This document shows positions 26,490-37,653 of a stretch of 64,000 bases of DNA, in pieces; position 1 is the stretch's first letter, and each line of letters starts with the position of its first letter. The notes below the pieces were generated by a model. That model worked only from the letters and a program-made list of their open reading frames with translations, did not search any database and was not told the origin of the DNA. Made by a program: the position numbers and the translations under genes. The DNA is from Caballeronia fortuita (GTDB lineage Bacteria; Pseudomonadota; Gammaproteobacteria; Burkholderiales; Burkholderiaceae): assembly GCF_001544835.2 (NCBI RefSeq), contig NZ_FCNX02000001.1:858616-922615 (forward strand). Reading direction: 5' to 3'.

Positions 26490-29400
26490 ATGGCAAAGTT
26501 TTTTATCGATCGACCGATCTTCGCGTGGGTGATCGCGATCATCCTGATGCTGGCGGGGATGGCGTCGATCTTCACGCTGCCGATCGCGCAGTATCCGACC
26601 ATCGCGCCGCCCGCGATCCAGATCAGCGCGTCGTATCCGGGCGCATCGGCGAGCACCGTCGAAAACACGGTGACGCAGGTGATCGAGCAGCAGATGACCG
26701 GCCTCGACCACTTGCTGTATCTGTCGTCGACATCCGATGACTCGGGCACGGCCACCGTCACGCTGACGTTCGCCGCGGGCACGAATCCGGACATCGCGCA
26801 GGTGCAGGTGCAGAACAAGCTGCAGCTCGCGACGCCGCTGCTTCCCCAAGTTGTGCAGCAGCTGGGCACGAAGGTGACGAAGTCGAGTTCGAGCTTCCTG
26901 CTCGTGCTCGCGTTCGTGTCCGAAGACGGCAGCATGAGCAAGTACGACCTCGCGAACTACGTGGCGTCGAACGTGGCCGATCCGCTTTCGCGTATCGACG
27001 GCGTCGGCACGACGACGCTCTTCGGCTCGCAGTACGCGATGCGCGTCTGGCTCGATGCGACCAAGCTCACGAACTTTTCGCTCACGCCCGTCGACGTGAA
27101 AAACGCCATCAGCAATCAGAACGTGCAGGTGGCGGCGGGCTCGCTCGGCGGCACGCCGGCGGTGCCGGGACAGATGCTGCAGGCGACCATCACGGAAGCG
27201 ACGCTGCTGCGCACGCCCGAGCAGTTCGGCAACATCCTGCTGAAGGTGAATCAGGACGGCTCGCGCGTGCTGCTGAAGGATGTCTCGAGGATCGAGCTCG
27301 GCGGCGAGAACTACAACTTCGACACCAAGTACAACGGGCAGCCGACGGCCGGCTTCGGCATTCAGCTCGCGACGGGCGCGAACGCGCTGCAGACCGCGAA
27401 GCTCGTGCGCCAGAAAATCGACGACCTGTCGCGCTACTTCCCGCATGGCCTCGTCGTGAAGTATCCGTACGACACGACGCCGTTCGTGCGCCTGTCGATC
27501 GAGGAAGTGGTCAAGACGCTGATCGAAGGTATCGTGCTCGTGTTCCTCGTGATGTATCTGTTCCTGCAGAACCTGCGGGCGACGATCATCCCGACGATCG
27601 CGGTGCCGGTCGTTCTGCTCGGCACGTTCGCGATCATGTCGGCGGTGGGCTTTTCGATCAACACGCTATCGATGTTCGGTCTCGTGCTCGCGATCGGCCT
27701 GCTCGTCGACGATGCGATCGTGGTCGTGGAGAACGTCGAGCGGGTGATGTCGGAGGAGCACTTATCGCCGCGCGAAGCCACGCGCAAAGCGATGGGCCAG
27801 ATCACCGGCGCGCTGGTCGGCGTGGCGCTCGTGCTGTCGGCGGTGTTCGTGCCGGTGGCGTTCTCGGGCGGCTCGGTCGGCGCGATCTATCGACAGTTCT
27901 CGCTCACGATCGTCGCTGCGATGGTGCTGTCGGTGATGGTCGCGCTGATTCTCACGCCGGCGCTGTGCGCGACGATCCTGAAGCCGCATCCGGAAGGTCA
28001 TCAGCCGGAGAAGAAGGGCTTTTTCGGGTGGTTCAACCGCAACTTCAACAAGAGTCAGGAGAAGTATCACAGCGGCGTGCGGCATGTCATCCGGCGCTCG
28101 GGCCGCTGGCTCATCATCTATATCGTCGTGATCGTCGCGGTGGGCATGCTGTTTCTGCGTCTGCCGAAGTCGTTCCTGCCCGATGAAGACCAGGGCACGA
28201 TGTTCGTGCTCGTGCAGGCGCCGGCCGGCTCCACGCAGGAATACACCGCGCACGTGCTGAAGGACGTGCAGGACTACCTGCTGAAGGACGAAAAGTCGAT
28301 CGTCGAATCGGTGTTCACGGTGAACGGCTTCTCATTTGCAGGACGCGGCCAGAACTCCGGTCTCGTGTTCGTGCGGATGAAGGACTACGCGGATCGCCAG
28401 CACACCGACCAGAAGGTGCAGGCGCTCGTCGGGCGCATGTTCATGCACTTCGCGCCGTACAAGGATGCGACGATCTTCCCGGTCAATCCGCCATCGATTC
28501 CCGAACTCGGCACGGCGGCGGGCTTCGACTTCGAACTTCAGGATCGCGGCGGCCTCGGCCACGCGAAACTGATGGAAGCACGGAACATGCTGCTCGGCAT
28601 GGCCGCGAAGGATCCGACGCTCGCGCAGGTGCGTCCGAACGGTCTGAACGACACGCCGCAGTTCAAGGTGAATGTCGATCGCGAGAAAGCGAGCGCGCTC
28701 GGCGTCGCGATCTCCGACATCGATCAGACATTCTCGATCGCGTGGGCGTCGCAGTACGTGAACAACTTCCTCGACGTCGACAACCGGATCAAGAAAGTCT
28801 ACGTGCAGGGCGACGCACCGTTCCGCATGAGTCCGGAAGACCTGAACAAGTGGTACGTGCGCAATGGCGCCGGAACGATCGTGCCGTTCGGCGCGTTCGC
28901 GACGGGCAACTGGATCTACGGCTCGCCGAAGCTCGAACGCTACAACGGCATCTCGGCGATGGAAATCCAGGGCGCGGCCGCACCGGGCAAGTCGACCGGT
29001 CAGGCGATGACGGCGATGGAAGCGATCGCGGCGAAACTGCCGGCGGGCATCGGCTACGAGTGGACGGGGCTGTCGTATCAGGAGCGCCAGTCGGGCTCGC
29101 AGGCGCCGATTCTCTACGGCATCTCGATCCTCGTCGTGTTCCTGTGTCTTGCGGCGCTTTACGAGAGCTGGTCGATTCCGTTCTCGGTCATCATGGTGGT
29201 GCCGCTCGGCGTGCTCGGCGCGCTCCTCGCCGCGACGCTGCGCGGTCTGGAGAACGACGTGTTCTTCCAGGTCGGCCTATTGACGACCGTGGGCCTGTCG
29301 GCGAAGAACGCGATTCTGATCGTCGAATTCGCGCGCGAACTGAGGATGCAGGGCATGTCGACGGTGGAAGCGGCGATGGAGGCCGCGCGCCTGCGGCTGC

Positions 29401-29660
29401 GCCCGATCCTGATGACGTCGCTCGCGTTCATTCTCGGCGTGCTGCCGCTCGCGATCAGTAACGGCGCGGGCTCGGCGAGCCAGCACGCGATCGGCACCGG
29501 CGTGATCGGCGGGATGCTGACCGCGACCTTCCTCGCCATCTTCATGATCCCGATGTTCTTCGTCGTGATCTCGAAGTTCAGTAAGAGCAAGGACGTGCCG
29601 GCGCCGGGCTCGTCGGGCGAAATCGAAGGTCCGCATGGCTCCGATAAGGAAGGACATTGA
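26490..29660 (+). CDS. RND multidrug efflux pump (AcrB/MexB/BpeB type), copy 1
   Basis: A 1056-residue proton-driven HAE1 transporter in the inner membrane. It starts [17 protein letters not shown], the family N-terminus. The proton relay is intact: paired Asp in [16 protein letters not shown] (TM4, near residue 405) and Lys in [14 protein letters not shown] (TM10). Two large periplasmic loops with the usual duplicated layout are present. The gene lies 18 bases after the adaptor gene. It is strongly similar, by eye, to the second pump gene 6.3 kb downstream. Substrates cannot be predicted from sequence alone. Confidence 0.96.
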   Translation: MAKFFIDRPIFAWVIAIILMLAGMASIFTLPIAQYPTIAPPAIQISASYPGASASTVENTVTQVIEQQMTGLDHLLYLSSTSDDSGTATVTLTFAAGTNPDIAQVQVQNKLQLATPLLPQVVQQLGTKVTKSSSSFLLVLAFVSEDGSMSKYDLANYVASNVADPLSRIDGVGTTTLFGSQYAMRVWLDATKLTNFSLTPVDVKNAISNQNVQVAAGSLGGTPAVPGQMLQATITEATLLRTPEQFGNILLKVNQDGSRVLLKDVSRIELGGENYNFDTKYNGQPTAGFGIQLATGANALQTAKLVRQKIDDLSRYFPHGLVVKYPYDTTPFVRLSIEEVVKTLIEGIVLVFLVMYLFLQNLRATIIPTIAVPVVLLGTFAIMSAVGFSINTLSMFGLVLAIGLLVDDAIVVVENVERVMSEEHLSPREATRKAMGQITGALVGVALVLSAVFVPVAFSGGSVGAIYRQFSLTIVAAMVLSVMVALILTPALCATILKPHPEGHQPEKKGFFGWFNRNFNKSQEKYHSGVRHVIRRSGRWLIIYIVVIVAVGMLFLRLPKSFLPDEDQGTMFVLVQAPAGSTQEYTAHVLKDVQDYLLKDEKSIVESVFTVNGFSFAGRGQNSGLVFVRMKDYADRQHTDQKVQALVGRMFMHFAPYKDATIFPVNPPSIPELGTAAGFDFELQDRGGLGHAKLMEARNMLLGMAAKDPTLAQVRPNGLNDTPQFKVNVDREKASALGVAISDIDQTFSIAWASQYVNNFLDVDNRIKKVYVQGDAPFRMSPEDLNKWYVRNGAGTIVPFGAFATGNWIYGSPKLERYNGISAMEIQGAAAPGKSTGQAMTAMEAIAAKLPAGIGYEWTGLSYQERQSGSQAPILYGISILVVFLCLAALYESWSIPFSVIMVVPLGVLGALLAATLRGLENDVFFQVGLLTTVGLSAKNAILIVEFARELRMQGMSTVEAAMEAARLRLRPILMTSLAFILGVLPLAISNGAGSASQHAIGTGVIGGMLTATFLAIFMIPMFFVVISKFSKSKDVPAPGSSGEIEGPHGSDKEGH

Positions 29661-29661
29661 A

Positions 29662-31188
29662 ATGCTTAAACATTCCTTGATCGCGGCCGCCGTGGCGGTT
29701 TTCGCCGCAGGCTGCACGCTCCAGCCGAAGTACGAGCGCCCGCCCGAGTCCGTCGCGCAGACGTTTCCGGAAGGCGGCGTGTACGCGCACCAGCCGGACG
29801 CGAGTTCGAGCGCGAGCAACGGCCGCAGCGCGAACGGACAGAGCGCGCCGGACATCGGCTGGCGCGACTTTTTCGCCGATGCGCGTCTGCAGAAGATCGT
29901 CGAGCTCGCGCTGAAGAACAACCGCGACCTGCGCGTCTCGGTGCTCAACGTCGATGCCGCGCGTGCGCAATATCAGATCACGCGCGCCGGCCTGTTCCCG
30001 ACGCTCGATGCCGCCGCGTCGCAAAGCAAGCAGCGCACGCCGAAGAATCTGTCGTTCTTCGGCAATACGATCTCGAACGAGTACTCGGTCGGATTGAACG
30101 CGTCTTGGGAAATCGACTTCTTCGGGCGCATCCGCAGCCTGAAGGATCAGGCGCTCGCGCAGTATCTGTCGACGGCGGAATCGCGCAAGGCGGCGGAGAT
30201 CTCCCTGGTGTCGTCGGTGGCGGACCAGTATCTGACGATGCTCGCCTACGACGACCAGCTCGCCGTGACGCAAAACACGCTGAAGACGGCGCAGGAGTCG
30301 TTCCGCATCACGAAGCTGCAATACGACAACGGCACGGGCACCGAGCTCGACCTGCGTCAGTCCGAAGGCGTGGTCGAAGAGGCGCAGGCGAACCTGCAGA
30401 CGCAGTCGCGTCTGCGCGCGCAGGCGGAGAACGCGCTCGTGCTGCTGGTGGGCGAGCCGTTGCCCGCCGATCTGCCGGCCGGCATGCCGCTCGACACGCA
30501 GAACCTGCTCTCCGATATCCCGGCGGGCCTGCCGTCCGATCTGCTGACGCGCCGCCCCGACATCGCGGCCGCGGAGCAATCGCTGCTCGCGGCCAACGCG
30601 AACATCGGCGCGGCGCGCGCGGCGTTCTTCCCGCGCGTCTCGCTGACGGGCAGCTTCGGCACGTTGTCGCCGACGCTCGGCGGACTCTTCAAGCCGGGGT
30701 CGGCTGCGTGGTCGTTCGCGCCGCAGATCACGGTGCCGATTTTCGAGGGCGGTCAGAACAAGGCCAATCTCGATCTCGCGAACGTGCAGAAGCGCATCGA
30801 GATCGCCAACTACGAGAAGGCGATCCAGACGGCGTTCCGCGAAGTCGCGGACGGTCTCGCCGCGCGCGGCACGTACGACGAACAGATCAAGTCGCTCGAA
30901 CGTTTCGTGAATTCGCAGAGCCGGCGCCTGGAGTTGTCCGATCTGCGTTATCGCAACGGCGTCGACAGCTATCTCGCGGTGCTGACCGCGCAGACCGCGC
31001 TGTACGAGGCGCAGCAGTTGCTCATCACGGCGCGGCTGAACCGGCTGACCAATCTCGTCGATCTGTATCAGTTCATGGGCGGCGGATGGATCGAGCGTTC
31101 CGGCGACGCCGTGCGTCCCGCCGATGCGCCGGTCGATTACGGTTCGCAAGGCGCGCCGCAGCCGGCTTCGGCTCCGGCGGCGAGCTGA
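29662..31188 (+). CDS. RND outer-membrane channel lipoprotein (OprM/OpcM type), copy 1
   Basis: A 508-residue TolC-like outer-membrane factor. The signal peptide ends in a lipobox, AVFAAGCTLQPKYERP. Two outer membrane efflux repeats follow, with markers DIGWRDFFADARLQKIVELA, NASWEIDFFGRIRSLKD, DLLTRRPDIAAAEQSLLAAN and FEGGQNKANLDLA. The start codon lies one base past the pump stop, so the operon is tightly coupled. A terminator follows. Confidence 0.95.
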   Translation: MLKHSLIAAAVAVFAAGCTLQPKYERPPESVAQTFPEGGVYAHQPDASSSASNGRSANGQSAPDIGWRDFFADARLQKIVELALKNNRDLRVSVLNVDAARAQYQITRAGLFPTLDAAASQSKQRTPKNLSFFGNTISNEYSVGLNASWEIDFFGRIRSLKDQALAQYLSTAESRKAAEISLVSSVADQYLTMLAYDDQLAVTQNTLKTAQESFRITKLQYDNGTGTELDLRQSEGVVEEAQANLQTQSRLRAQAENALVLLVGEPLPADLPAGMPLDTQNLLSDIPAGLPSDLLTRRPDIAAAEQSLLAANANIGAARAAFFPRVSLTGSFGTLSPTLGGLFKPGSAAWSFAPQITVPIFEGGQNKANLDLANVQKRIEIANYEKAIQTAFREVADGLAARGTYDEQIKSLERFVNSQSRRLELSDLRYRNGVDSYLAVLTAQTALYEAQQLLITARLNRLTNLVDLYQFMGGGWIERSGDAVRPADAPVDYGSQGAPQPASAPAAS

Positions 31189-31212
31189 CCCGTTCCCATG
31201 TGATGCAAACGA

Positions 31213-31239
31213 AGCCCGGCCCTCGTGCCGGGCTTTTTC
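31213..31239 (+). terminator. Rho-independent terminator of efflux operon 1
   Basis: AGCCCGGC (31213-31220) pairs with GCCGGGCT (31227-31234) around a 6-base loop, followed by TTTTC. It separates the two efflux operons, so the second needs its own promoter. Confidence 0.85.
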
Positions 31240-31631
31240 TTTTCGGCGCGCTCCGTGCGAAAGTACGGCGCCTTCAACACTGCGTCAGCGGCTGGGCGAT
31301 TCCGCAATACTTGTTTTCTAATCCCGTTGAATTGTCACCAATCTGCCCGTCGATTAGGCTTCCTCACCGCGCGCGATATCTATAATCGGCTGCTTGTCGA
31401 AGTCGTGCCGACGCGATCCGCTCCATCGATCGCTGCCAGAACTTAGTTATCCCAAAAAAGCGCGTTCTTGCGAGAGCGCGCCACCTATCCGAAGCGCGAA
31501 CGGGCCGCACGATACGCCCGGGCGCCGCGATTCGCGACTTTCGCATCGCACGACAGCACGCCGCGCGCGGCTCGCCTGAACGCGAGGCCGCCCGCCTATC
31601 CATCTTCAGTTATCACAGAGGTCTGCGCTCC
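31240..31631. promoter_or_regulatory. Upstream region of efflux operon 2
   Basis: A 392-base spacer without a supported gene. TATAAT at 31381-31386 is a good -10 candidate, though I see no matching -35 at normal distance. No copy of the TACATTCA / TGAATGTA palindrome is present. Likeness to the first operon begins only at CAGAGGTC, just before the adaptor ATG, so the two operons are probably regulated differently. Confidence 0.45.
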
Positions 31632-32807
31632 ATGCGTCTCAAACGGATTCCATACCGCCTCATCGGTGTCACGACGGCTGTGCTGCTGGCCGCCGGTTGC
31701 AAAGAAAAGCCACCGGCGATGATGCAGCACACGCCCGAGGTCGGCGTCGTCACGATTGAACCGGCGGCTGTGCCGGTCACGGCGGAACTCACGGGCCGCA
31801 CGAGCGCCTTCCTCGATGCGCAGGTGCGCGCGCGCGTCGACGGCATCGTGCTGCGCCGCGAGTTCACCGAAGGCAGCCTCGTCAAGGCGGGGCAGCGGCT
31901 CTACAAGATCGATCCGGCGCCGTTCATCGCGCAACTGAACAACGCGAAGGCATCGTTCGCGAAGGCGCAGGCGAACCTCGTGTCGACGACCGCGCAGGCC
32001 GAGCGCTACAAGGTGCTGGTCGCATCGAACGCGGTCAGCAAGCAGGACTACGACAACGCCGTGGCCGCGCTCGGTCAGGCCGAAGCGGATGTCGCGTCGG
32101 CGAAGGCCGCGATCGATACCGCGCAGATCAACCTCGGCTATACCGACGTCACCTCGCCCGTCACCGGCCAGGCCGGCATCTCGCAAGTCACGCCGGGCGC
32201 CTACGTGCAGGCCGCGCAGGCGACGCTGATGGTCAGCGTGCAGCAGCTCGACCCGATGTACGTCGATCTCACGCAATCGAGCCTCGACGGTCTCAAGCTG
32301 CGCCGTCAGATTCAGGAAGGACGTCTTTCGACCAACGGCCCGAATGCCGCCAAGGTCACGCTGATTCTCGAAGACGGCCGCGTCTATCCCGAGCAGGGCA
32401 AGCTGCAATTCAGCGACGTGACGGTCGATCAATCCACGGGATCGGTGACCGTGCGGGCGGTCTTCATGAACCGTGACCGCGTGCTGCTGCCGGGCATGTT
32501 CGTGCGCGCGCGCATCGAGGAAGGCGTGAATCCGAAGGCGCTCGTCGTGCCCGTGCAGGGCGTGACGCACGATCAGAAGGGCACCGCGCTCGCGATGGTC
32601 GTCGACAAGGACGGCAAGGTCGCCATGCGTCCGCTCGTGACATCGGGCATGCACGGCCAGAACTGGGTCGTGGATGGCGGTCTGGAGTCCGGCGACCGCG
32701 TGATCGTCGAGGGCATCGACAAGATCCGTCCGGGCATGGCAGTGAAGGCCGTGCCCGCGCATCTGCCCGCAACGCCCGCCGCCGCTTCCGGCGGCGCGAG
32801 CGCGTAA
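31632..32807 (+). CDS. RND efflux periplasmic adaptor, copy 2
   Basis: A 391-residue lipoprotein with lipobox LLAAGCKEK. It follows copy 1 almost block for block: VTAELTGRTSAFL, QVRARVDGIVLRREFTEG, VTGQAGISQVTPGAYVQ and a similar membrane-proximal domain, but the Ala- and Ser-rich tail is much shorter. It lies 18 bases before the second pump gene. The local likeness shows a duplication including the adaptor ribosome site. Confidence 0.95.
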   Translation: MRLKRIPYRLIGVTTAVLLAAGCKEKPPAMMQHTPEVGVVTIEPAAVPVTAELTGRTSAFLDAQVRARVDGIVLRREFTEGSLVKAGQRLYKIDPAPFIAQLNNAKASFAKAQANLVSTTAQAERYKVLVASNAVSKQDYDNAVAALGQAEADVASAKAAIDTAQINLGYTDVTSPVTGQAGISQVTPGAYVQAAQATLMVSVQQLDPMYVDLTQSSLDGLKLRRQIQEGRLSTNGPNAAKVTLILEDGRVYPEQGKLQFSDVTVDQSTGSVTVRAVFMNRDRVLLPGMFVRARIEEGVNPKALVVPVQGVTHDQKGTALAMVVDKDGKVAMRPLVTSGMHGQNWVVDGGLESGDRVIVEGIDKIRPGMAVKAVPAHLPATPAAASGGASA

Positions 32808-32825
32808 GGACGGGAGACGCGCTTC

Positions 32826-35800
32826 ATGGCCAAGTTCTTTATCGATCGCCCGATCTTCGCGTGGGTGATCGCCATCATTCTGATGCTGGCGGGTCTCGCG
32901 TCGGTGACGACGCTGCCGGTCGCGCAGTATCCGACCATCGCACCGCCCGCGATCCAGGTTTCCGCGACCTATCCGGGCGCTTCGGCGCAGACCGTCGAAA
33001 ACACCGTCACGCAGGTGATCGAGCAGCAGATGAGCGGTCTGGACCATCTGCTCTATCTCTCTTCGAGCTCCGACGACAGCGGCACCGCCACGGTCACGCT
33101 GACCTTCGCGGCGGGCACCAACGCGGACATCGCGCAGGTCCAGGTGCAGAACAAGCTGCAGCTCGCCACGCCGATCCTGCCGCAAGTCGTGCAGCAGCTC
33201 GGGATCAGCGTGACGAAGTCGAGCAGCAGCTTCCTGCTCGTGCTCGCGTTCGTGTCCGAAGACGGCAGCATGAGCCGCGACGACCTCGCGAACTACGTGG
33301 CGTCGAACGTTCAGGATCCGATCAGCCGTCTGAACGGCGTCGGCACCGTGACGCTCTTCGGCTCGCAATACGCGATGCGTATCTGGCTCGATCCGAACAA
33401 GCTCACCAAGTTCAACCTGACGCCGCTCGACGTGCAGAACGCGCTGCAATCGCAGAACGTGCAGGTCGCGGGCGGGCAGCTTGGCGGCACGCCCGCCGTG
33501 CCCGGCCAGTCGATGCAGGCGACCATCACCGAGGCGACGCTCCTGCGCACGCCCGAGCAGTTCGGCAACGTGCTGCTGAAGGTGAACCAGGACGGCTCGC
33601 GCGTGCGCCTGAAGGATGTCGCGCGCGTCGCGCTGGGCGGCGAGAACTACATCTTCGAGACGCAGTACAACGGCAAACCGGCCGCCGGCTTCGGCATTCA
33701 GCTCGCGACCGGCGCGAACGCGCTGGCGACGGCGAACGCGGTGCGCGCGGAGATCGACGCGTTGTCGAAGTTCTTCCCGCCGGGCCTCGTCGTGAAGTAT
33801 CCGTACGACACGACGCCGTTCGTCAAGCAGTCGATCGCCGACGTGGTGAAGACGCTGATCGAGGCCATCGTGCTCGTGTTCCTCGTGATGTATCTGTTCC
33901 TGCAGAACCTGCGCGCCACGCTCATTCCGACGCTCGCCGTGCCGGTCGTGCTGCTCGGCACGTTCGCGATCATGGGAGCGGCCGGCTTTTCGATCAACAC
34001 GCTGTCGATGTTCGGCCTCGTGCTCGCGATCGGCCTGCTCGTGGACGATGCGATCGTCGTGGTCGAGAACGTCGAGCGCGTGATGTCGGAAGAAGGTCTG
34101 CCGCCGAAGGAAGCCACGAAGAAGGCGATGAGCCAGATCACGGGCGCGCTCGTCGGCGTGGCGCTGGTGCTGGCGGCGGTGTTCGTGCCGGTGGCGTTCA
34201 CGGGCGGCTCGGTCGGCGCGATCTATCGGCAGTTCTCGCTGACGATCGTCTCGGCGATGGGTCTCTCCGTCCTTACCGCGATGATCCTCACGCCCGCGCT
34301 GTGCGCGACCATTCTGAAGCCCTTGCCGATGGGTCACGAAGAAAAGCGCACGGGCTTCTTCGGCTGGTTCAACCGCACGTTCGAGAGGAGCCAGGCGAAG
34401 TATCACAGCGGCGTCGCGCACGTCATCAGGCGCTCGGGGCGTTTTCTGATCCTGTATATCGTCATCATCGCGGCGGTCGCGCTGTTGTTCACGCGGCTGC
34501 CGAAGGCGTTCCTGCCCGACGAGGATCAGGGCACGATGTTCATACTCGTCGCGACGCCCGCCGGCTCGACGCAGGAGATGACGCAACGCGCGCTCGACGA
34601 TGTCTCTGGCTATCTGCTCAAGGACGAAAGCGCGGTCGTCGAATCGGTGTTCACGGTGAACGGCTTCAGCTTCGCGGGGCGCGGCCAGAACTCGGGTCTC
34701 GTCTTCGTGCGCCTGAAGGACTTCGCCAAACGCACGAGCGCGAACGAAAAGGTGCAGGCGCTCGTCGGCCGCACTTATGGGCGCTTCGCGGGTTACAGGA
34801 ACGCGCTCGTCTTCCCGGTGAATCCGCCGTCGATTCCGGAACTCGGCACGGCGTCGGGCTTCGACTTCGAGTTGCAGGATCGCGCGGGCCTCGGCCATGA
34901 CAAGCTGATGCAGGCGCGCGCGCAACTGCTGGGAATGGCCGCGAAGGACCCGATGCTCGCGCAGGTGCGTGCGAACGGCCTGAACGACACCGCGCAGTTC
35001 AAGGTGAACATCGATCGCGAGAAGGCGCTCGCGCAGGGCGTGGATCCGGCGCTGATCGATCAGACGTTCTCGATCGCTTGGGCGTCGAAGTACGTGAACA
35101 ACTTCCTCGACACGGACAGCCGCATCAAGAAGGTCTACATGCAGGGCGACGCGCCGTTCCGCATGTCGCCCGAGAACATCGGCAACTGGTACGTGCGCAA
35201 TGCGTCGGGCGCGATGGTGCCGTTCTCGTCGTTCGCGTCGGGCGAATGGAGCTACGGGTCGCCGAAGCTCGAACGCTACAACGGCCATTCGTCGATCGAG
35301 ATTCAGGGCGTAGCGTCGCCCGGCAAGTCGACCGGCCAGGCGATGGCCGCGATGGAAGCGCTCGCGGCGAAGCTGCCCGCGGGCATCGGCTACGAATGGA
35401 CGGGGCTGTCGTATCAGCAGATCCAGTCCGGCTCGCAGGCGCCGATTCTCTACGGCATCTCGATTCTCGTCGTGTTCCTGTGTCTCGCGGCGCTGTACGA
35501 GAGCTGGTCGATTCCGTTCTCCGTGATCATGGTCGTGCCGCTCGGCGTGATCGGCGCGCTGCTCGCGGTGTCCTTGCGCGGGCTGGAAAACGACGTGTTC
35601 TTCCAGGTCGGCTTGCTGACGACGGTGGGTCTGTCGGCGAAGAACGCGATTCTGATCGTCGAGTTCGCGCGCGATCTGCAGCTCTCGCAAAAGATGGGAC
35701 CGATCGAGGCCGCGATGGAAGCGGCGCGTCTGCGTCTGCGGCCGATTCTGATGACCTCGCTCGCGTTCATTCTCGGCACGTTGCCGCTCGCAATCAGCAA

Positions 35801-36005
35801 CGGCGCGGGCTCGGGCAGCCAGCACGCGATCGGCACGGGCGTCATCGGCGGGATGCTCACCGCGACTTTCCTCGCGATCTTCATGGTGCCGATGTTCTTC
35901 GTTGTCGTGCGCGCGCGCTTCGGCGGCGACAGGGAAGACGCGGACGCCGCGCTCGCGCATTACGACGCGCGGCATCGCGCGCAACAGGGCAACGAAGGAC
36001 ACTGA
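32826..36005 (+). CDS. RND multidrug efflux pump, copy 2
   Basis: A 1059-residue HAE1-type inner-membrane pump, a close paralogue of the first. The TM4 aspartate pair ([16 protein letters not shown]) and TM10 lysine ([12 protein letters not shown]) are intact, so it should be functional. Differences cluster in the periplasmic loops (for example the stretch around residues 555-640) and at the C-terminus, where the tail is longer and charged ([18 protein letters not shown]). This suggests altered substrate range after duplication. Confidence 0.96.
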   Translation: MAKFFIDRPIFAWVIAIILMLAGLASVTTLPVAQYPTIAPPAIQVSATYPGASAQTVENTVTQVIEQQMSGLDHLLYLSSSSDDSGTATVTLTFAAGTNADIAQVQVQNKLQLATPILPQVVQQLGISVTKSSSSFLLVLAFVSEDGSMSRDDLANYVASNVQDPISRLNGVGTVTLFGSQYAMRIWLDPNKLTKFNLTPLDVQNALQSQNVQVAGGQLGGTPAVPGQSMQATITEATLLRTPEQFGNVLLKVNQDGSRVRLKDVARVALGGENYIFETQYNGKPAAGFGIQLATGANALATANAVRAEIDALSKFFPPGLVVKYPYDTTPFVKQSIADVVKTLIEAIVLVFLVMYLFLQNLRATLIPTLAVPVVLLGTFAIMGAAGFSINTLSMFGLVLAIGLLVDDAIVVVENVERVMSEEGLPPKEATKKAMSQITGALVGVALVLAAVFVPVAFTGGSVGAIYRQFSLTIVSAMGLSVLTAMILTPALCATILKPLPMGHEEKRTGFFGWFNRTFERSQAKYHSGVAHVIRRSGRFLILYIVIIAAVALLFTRLPKAFLPDEDQGTMFILVATPAGSTQEMTQRALDDVSGYLLKDESAVVESVFTVNGFSFAGRGQNSGLVFVRLKDFAKRTSANEKVQALVGRTYGRFAGYRNALVFPVNPPSIPELGTASGFDFELQDRAGLGHDKLMQARAQLLGMAAKDPMLAQVRANGLNDTAQFKVNIDREKALAQGVDPALIDQTFSIAWASKYVNNFLDTDSRIKKVYMQGDAPFRMSPENIGNWYVRNASGAMVPFSSFASGEWSYGSPKLERYNGHSSIEIQGVASPGKSTGQAMAAMEALAAKLPAGIGYEWTGLSYQQIQSGSQAPILYGISILVVFLCLAALYESWSIPFSVIMVVPLGVIGALLAVSLRGLENDVFFQVGLLTTVGLSAKNAILIVEFARDLQLSQKMGPIEAAMEAARLRLRPILMTSLAFILGTLPLAISNGAGSGSQHAIGTGVIGGMLTATFLAIFMVPMFFVVVRARFGGDREDADAALAHYDARHRAQQGNEGH

Positions 36006-36006
36006 C

Positions 36007-37491
36007 ATGCGTAGACTTTCCTCGATCGCGATGGCCGCAATGGCCACGATGGCCATCGCCGCGCTGACGGCCGGCTGCACGATGGCGCCGAACTACGAGC
36101 GCCCGGCGGCGCCGGTGCCGGCGAATTTCCCCGCCGGCGGCGTCTATGCGACGCAGCCGGACGCGTCGCGCGCCGGCGCGCGCAGCGCGAACGGCGTGGC
36201 CGCGGCGGATATCGGCTGGCGCGATTTCTTCGTCGATGCGCGTCTGCAGCGGCTCATCGACATCGCGCTGAAGAACAACCGCGATCTGCGCGTCGCGATG
36301 CTCAACGTGCAGGCGGCGCAGGCCCAATACCGCATCACGCGATCGGCGCTGTTCCCGGCGCTCGCCGCGCAGGGCAGCCAGTCGAAGTCGCGCACGCCGT
36401 CGAACCTGTCGCTCTTCGACCAGACCATTTCGAACACCTATTCCGTGGGTTTGAACGCGTCGTGGGAGATCGATCTGTTCGGCCGTGTGCAGAGCCTGAA
36501 GGATCAGGCGCTCGCGAAATATTTCGCGACGGCGTATGCGCGCAAGGCGGTGGAGATATCGCTCGTGTCGCAAGTGGCGGCGCAATATCTGCAAGTGCTG
36601 CAAGCCGACGACCTGCTCGCCGTCACGCATCAGACGTTGCAGAGCGCGAGCGATTCGTTCGGCATCGTGAAGCTCCAATTCGACAACGGCGTCGCGTCCG
36701 AACTCGATCTCGCGCAGGCGCGCACCGTGATGGAAAGCGCGGCGGCGAACCTGCAGGCGCAGGAGCGTGCGCGCGCGCAGGCGGTCAACGCGCTCGTGCT
36801 GTTGCTCGGCGAACCGATGCCTGGCGATTTGCCGGGCGGCATGCCGCTCGACGGTCAGAACCTGCTCACCGATATTCCCGCCGGATTGCCGTCGGATCTG
36901 CTGCTGCGCCGGCCGGACATCATGGAAGCGGAGCAGAATCTGCTCGCGGCCAACGCGAATATCGGCGCGGCGCGGGCGGCGTTCTTTCCTAGCATTTCGC
37001 TGACCGGCAGCTTTGGCACGCTGAGCCCGACGCTCGGCGGACTGTTCAAGGCGGGTTCGGCTGCGTGGAGCTTCGCGCCGGCGATCACGCTGCCGATCTT
37101 CGAGGGCGGGCAGAACCTGGCGAATCTGGATCTCGCGAACATCGGCAAGAAGATCGAGGTCGCGCAATACGAGAAGGCGATCCAGTCGGCATTTCGCGAT
37201 GTCGCCGACGGACTCGCCGCGCGCGGCACCTATGATCAGCAGATCGCGGCGCTCGAACGCGATACGGCCGCGCAGCAGCGCAGGCTGGACTTGTCGACGC
37301 TGCGGTATCGGCAAGGTGTCGACAGCTATCTCGGCGTACTGACCGCGCAGCAGGATCTCTATACGGCACAGCAGACGCTCATCACGGCGAGAACGCAGCG
37401 GCTGGCGAATCTCGTGAGCTTGTATCAGGCGCTGGGCGGCGGGTGGATCGAGCGGACGGGCGATGTGGCGCGGGCGGTGGATGGGGCTTGA
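36007..37491 (+). CDS. RND outer-membrane channel lipoprotein, copy 2
   Basis: A 494-residue TolC-like factor with lipobox ALTAGCTMAPNYERP. The body matches copy 1 (DIGWRDFFVDARLQRLIDIA, NASWEIDLFGRVQSLKD, RRPDIMEAEQNLLAAN, FEGGQNLANLDLA). It starts one base past the pump stop, exactly as in copy 1. It completes the second tripartite system. A terminator follows. Confidence 0.95.
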   Translation: MRRLSSIAMAAMATMAIAALTAGCTMAPNYERPAAPVPANFPAGGVYATQPDASRAGARSANGVAAADIGWRDFFVDARLQRLIDIALKNNRDLRVAMLNVQAAQAQYRITRSALFPALAAQGSQSKSRTPSNLSLFDQTISNTYSVGLNASWEIDLFGRVQSLKDQALAKYFATAYARKAVEISLVSQVAAQYLQVLQADDLLAVTHQTLQSASDSFGIVKLQFDNGVASELDLAQARTVMESAAANLQAQERARAQAVNALVLLLGEPMPGDLPGGMPLDGQNLLTDIPAGLPSDLLLRRPDIMEAEQNLLAANANIGAARAAFFPSISLTGSFGTLSPTLGGLFKAGSAAWSFAPAITLPIFEGGQNLANLDLANIGKKIEVAQYEKAIQSAFRDVADGLAARGTYDQQIAALERDTAAQQRRLDLSTLRYRQGVDSYLGVLTAQQDLYTAQQTLITARTQRLANLVSLYQALGGGWIERTGDVARAVDGA

Positions 37492-37521
37492 CGCTTAGTC
37501 CTTCTCTTCGGTGAAGCATTG

Positions 37522-37560
37522 CGCCCCGGCTTCGCAGCCTTCTGCGGCCGGGGCGTTTCT
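37522..37560 (+). terminator. Terminator of efflux operon 2
   Basis: CGCCCCGGC (37522-37530) pairs with GCCGGGGCG (37547-37555) across a 16-base loop, followed by TTTCT. The loop is long and the T run is short, so it may be only moderately efficient. Confidence 0.65.
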
Positions 37561-37578
37561 CATCGGGCGTCGAAAAAT

Positions 37579-37609
37579 AAAAAAAACGCCGCGGCTCTCA
37601 CCGCGGCGC
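37579..37609 (-). terminator. Terminator of the NCS2 permease gene
   Basis: On minus, CGCCGCGG (37608-37601) pairs with CCGCGGCG (37594-37587) around a 6-base loop and is followed by eight T. Together with the plus-strand terminator it insulates the two convergent units. Confidence 0.85.
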
Positions 37610-37653
37610 TCAATGCAAGTCAGCCAGCAAACACTTCCAGGGTTACGACTTCA

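Noticed and set aside
31596..36080. Very long minus-strand open frame opposite the second efflux operon (and similar ones opposite other operons)
   Set aside because: It is rich in Arg, His, Asp and Glu, lacks domains and mirrors the codon pattern of the plus-strand genes. It is the usual antisense shadow in high-GC DNA.
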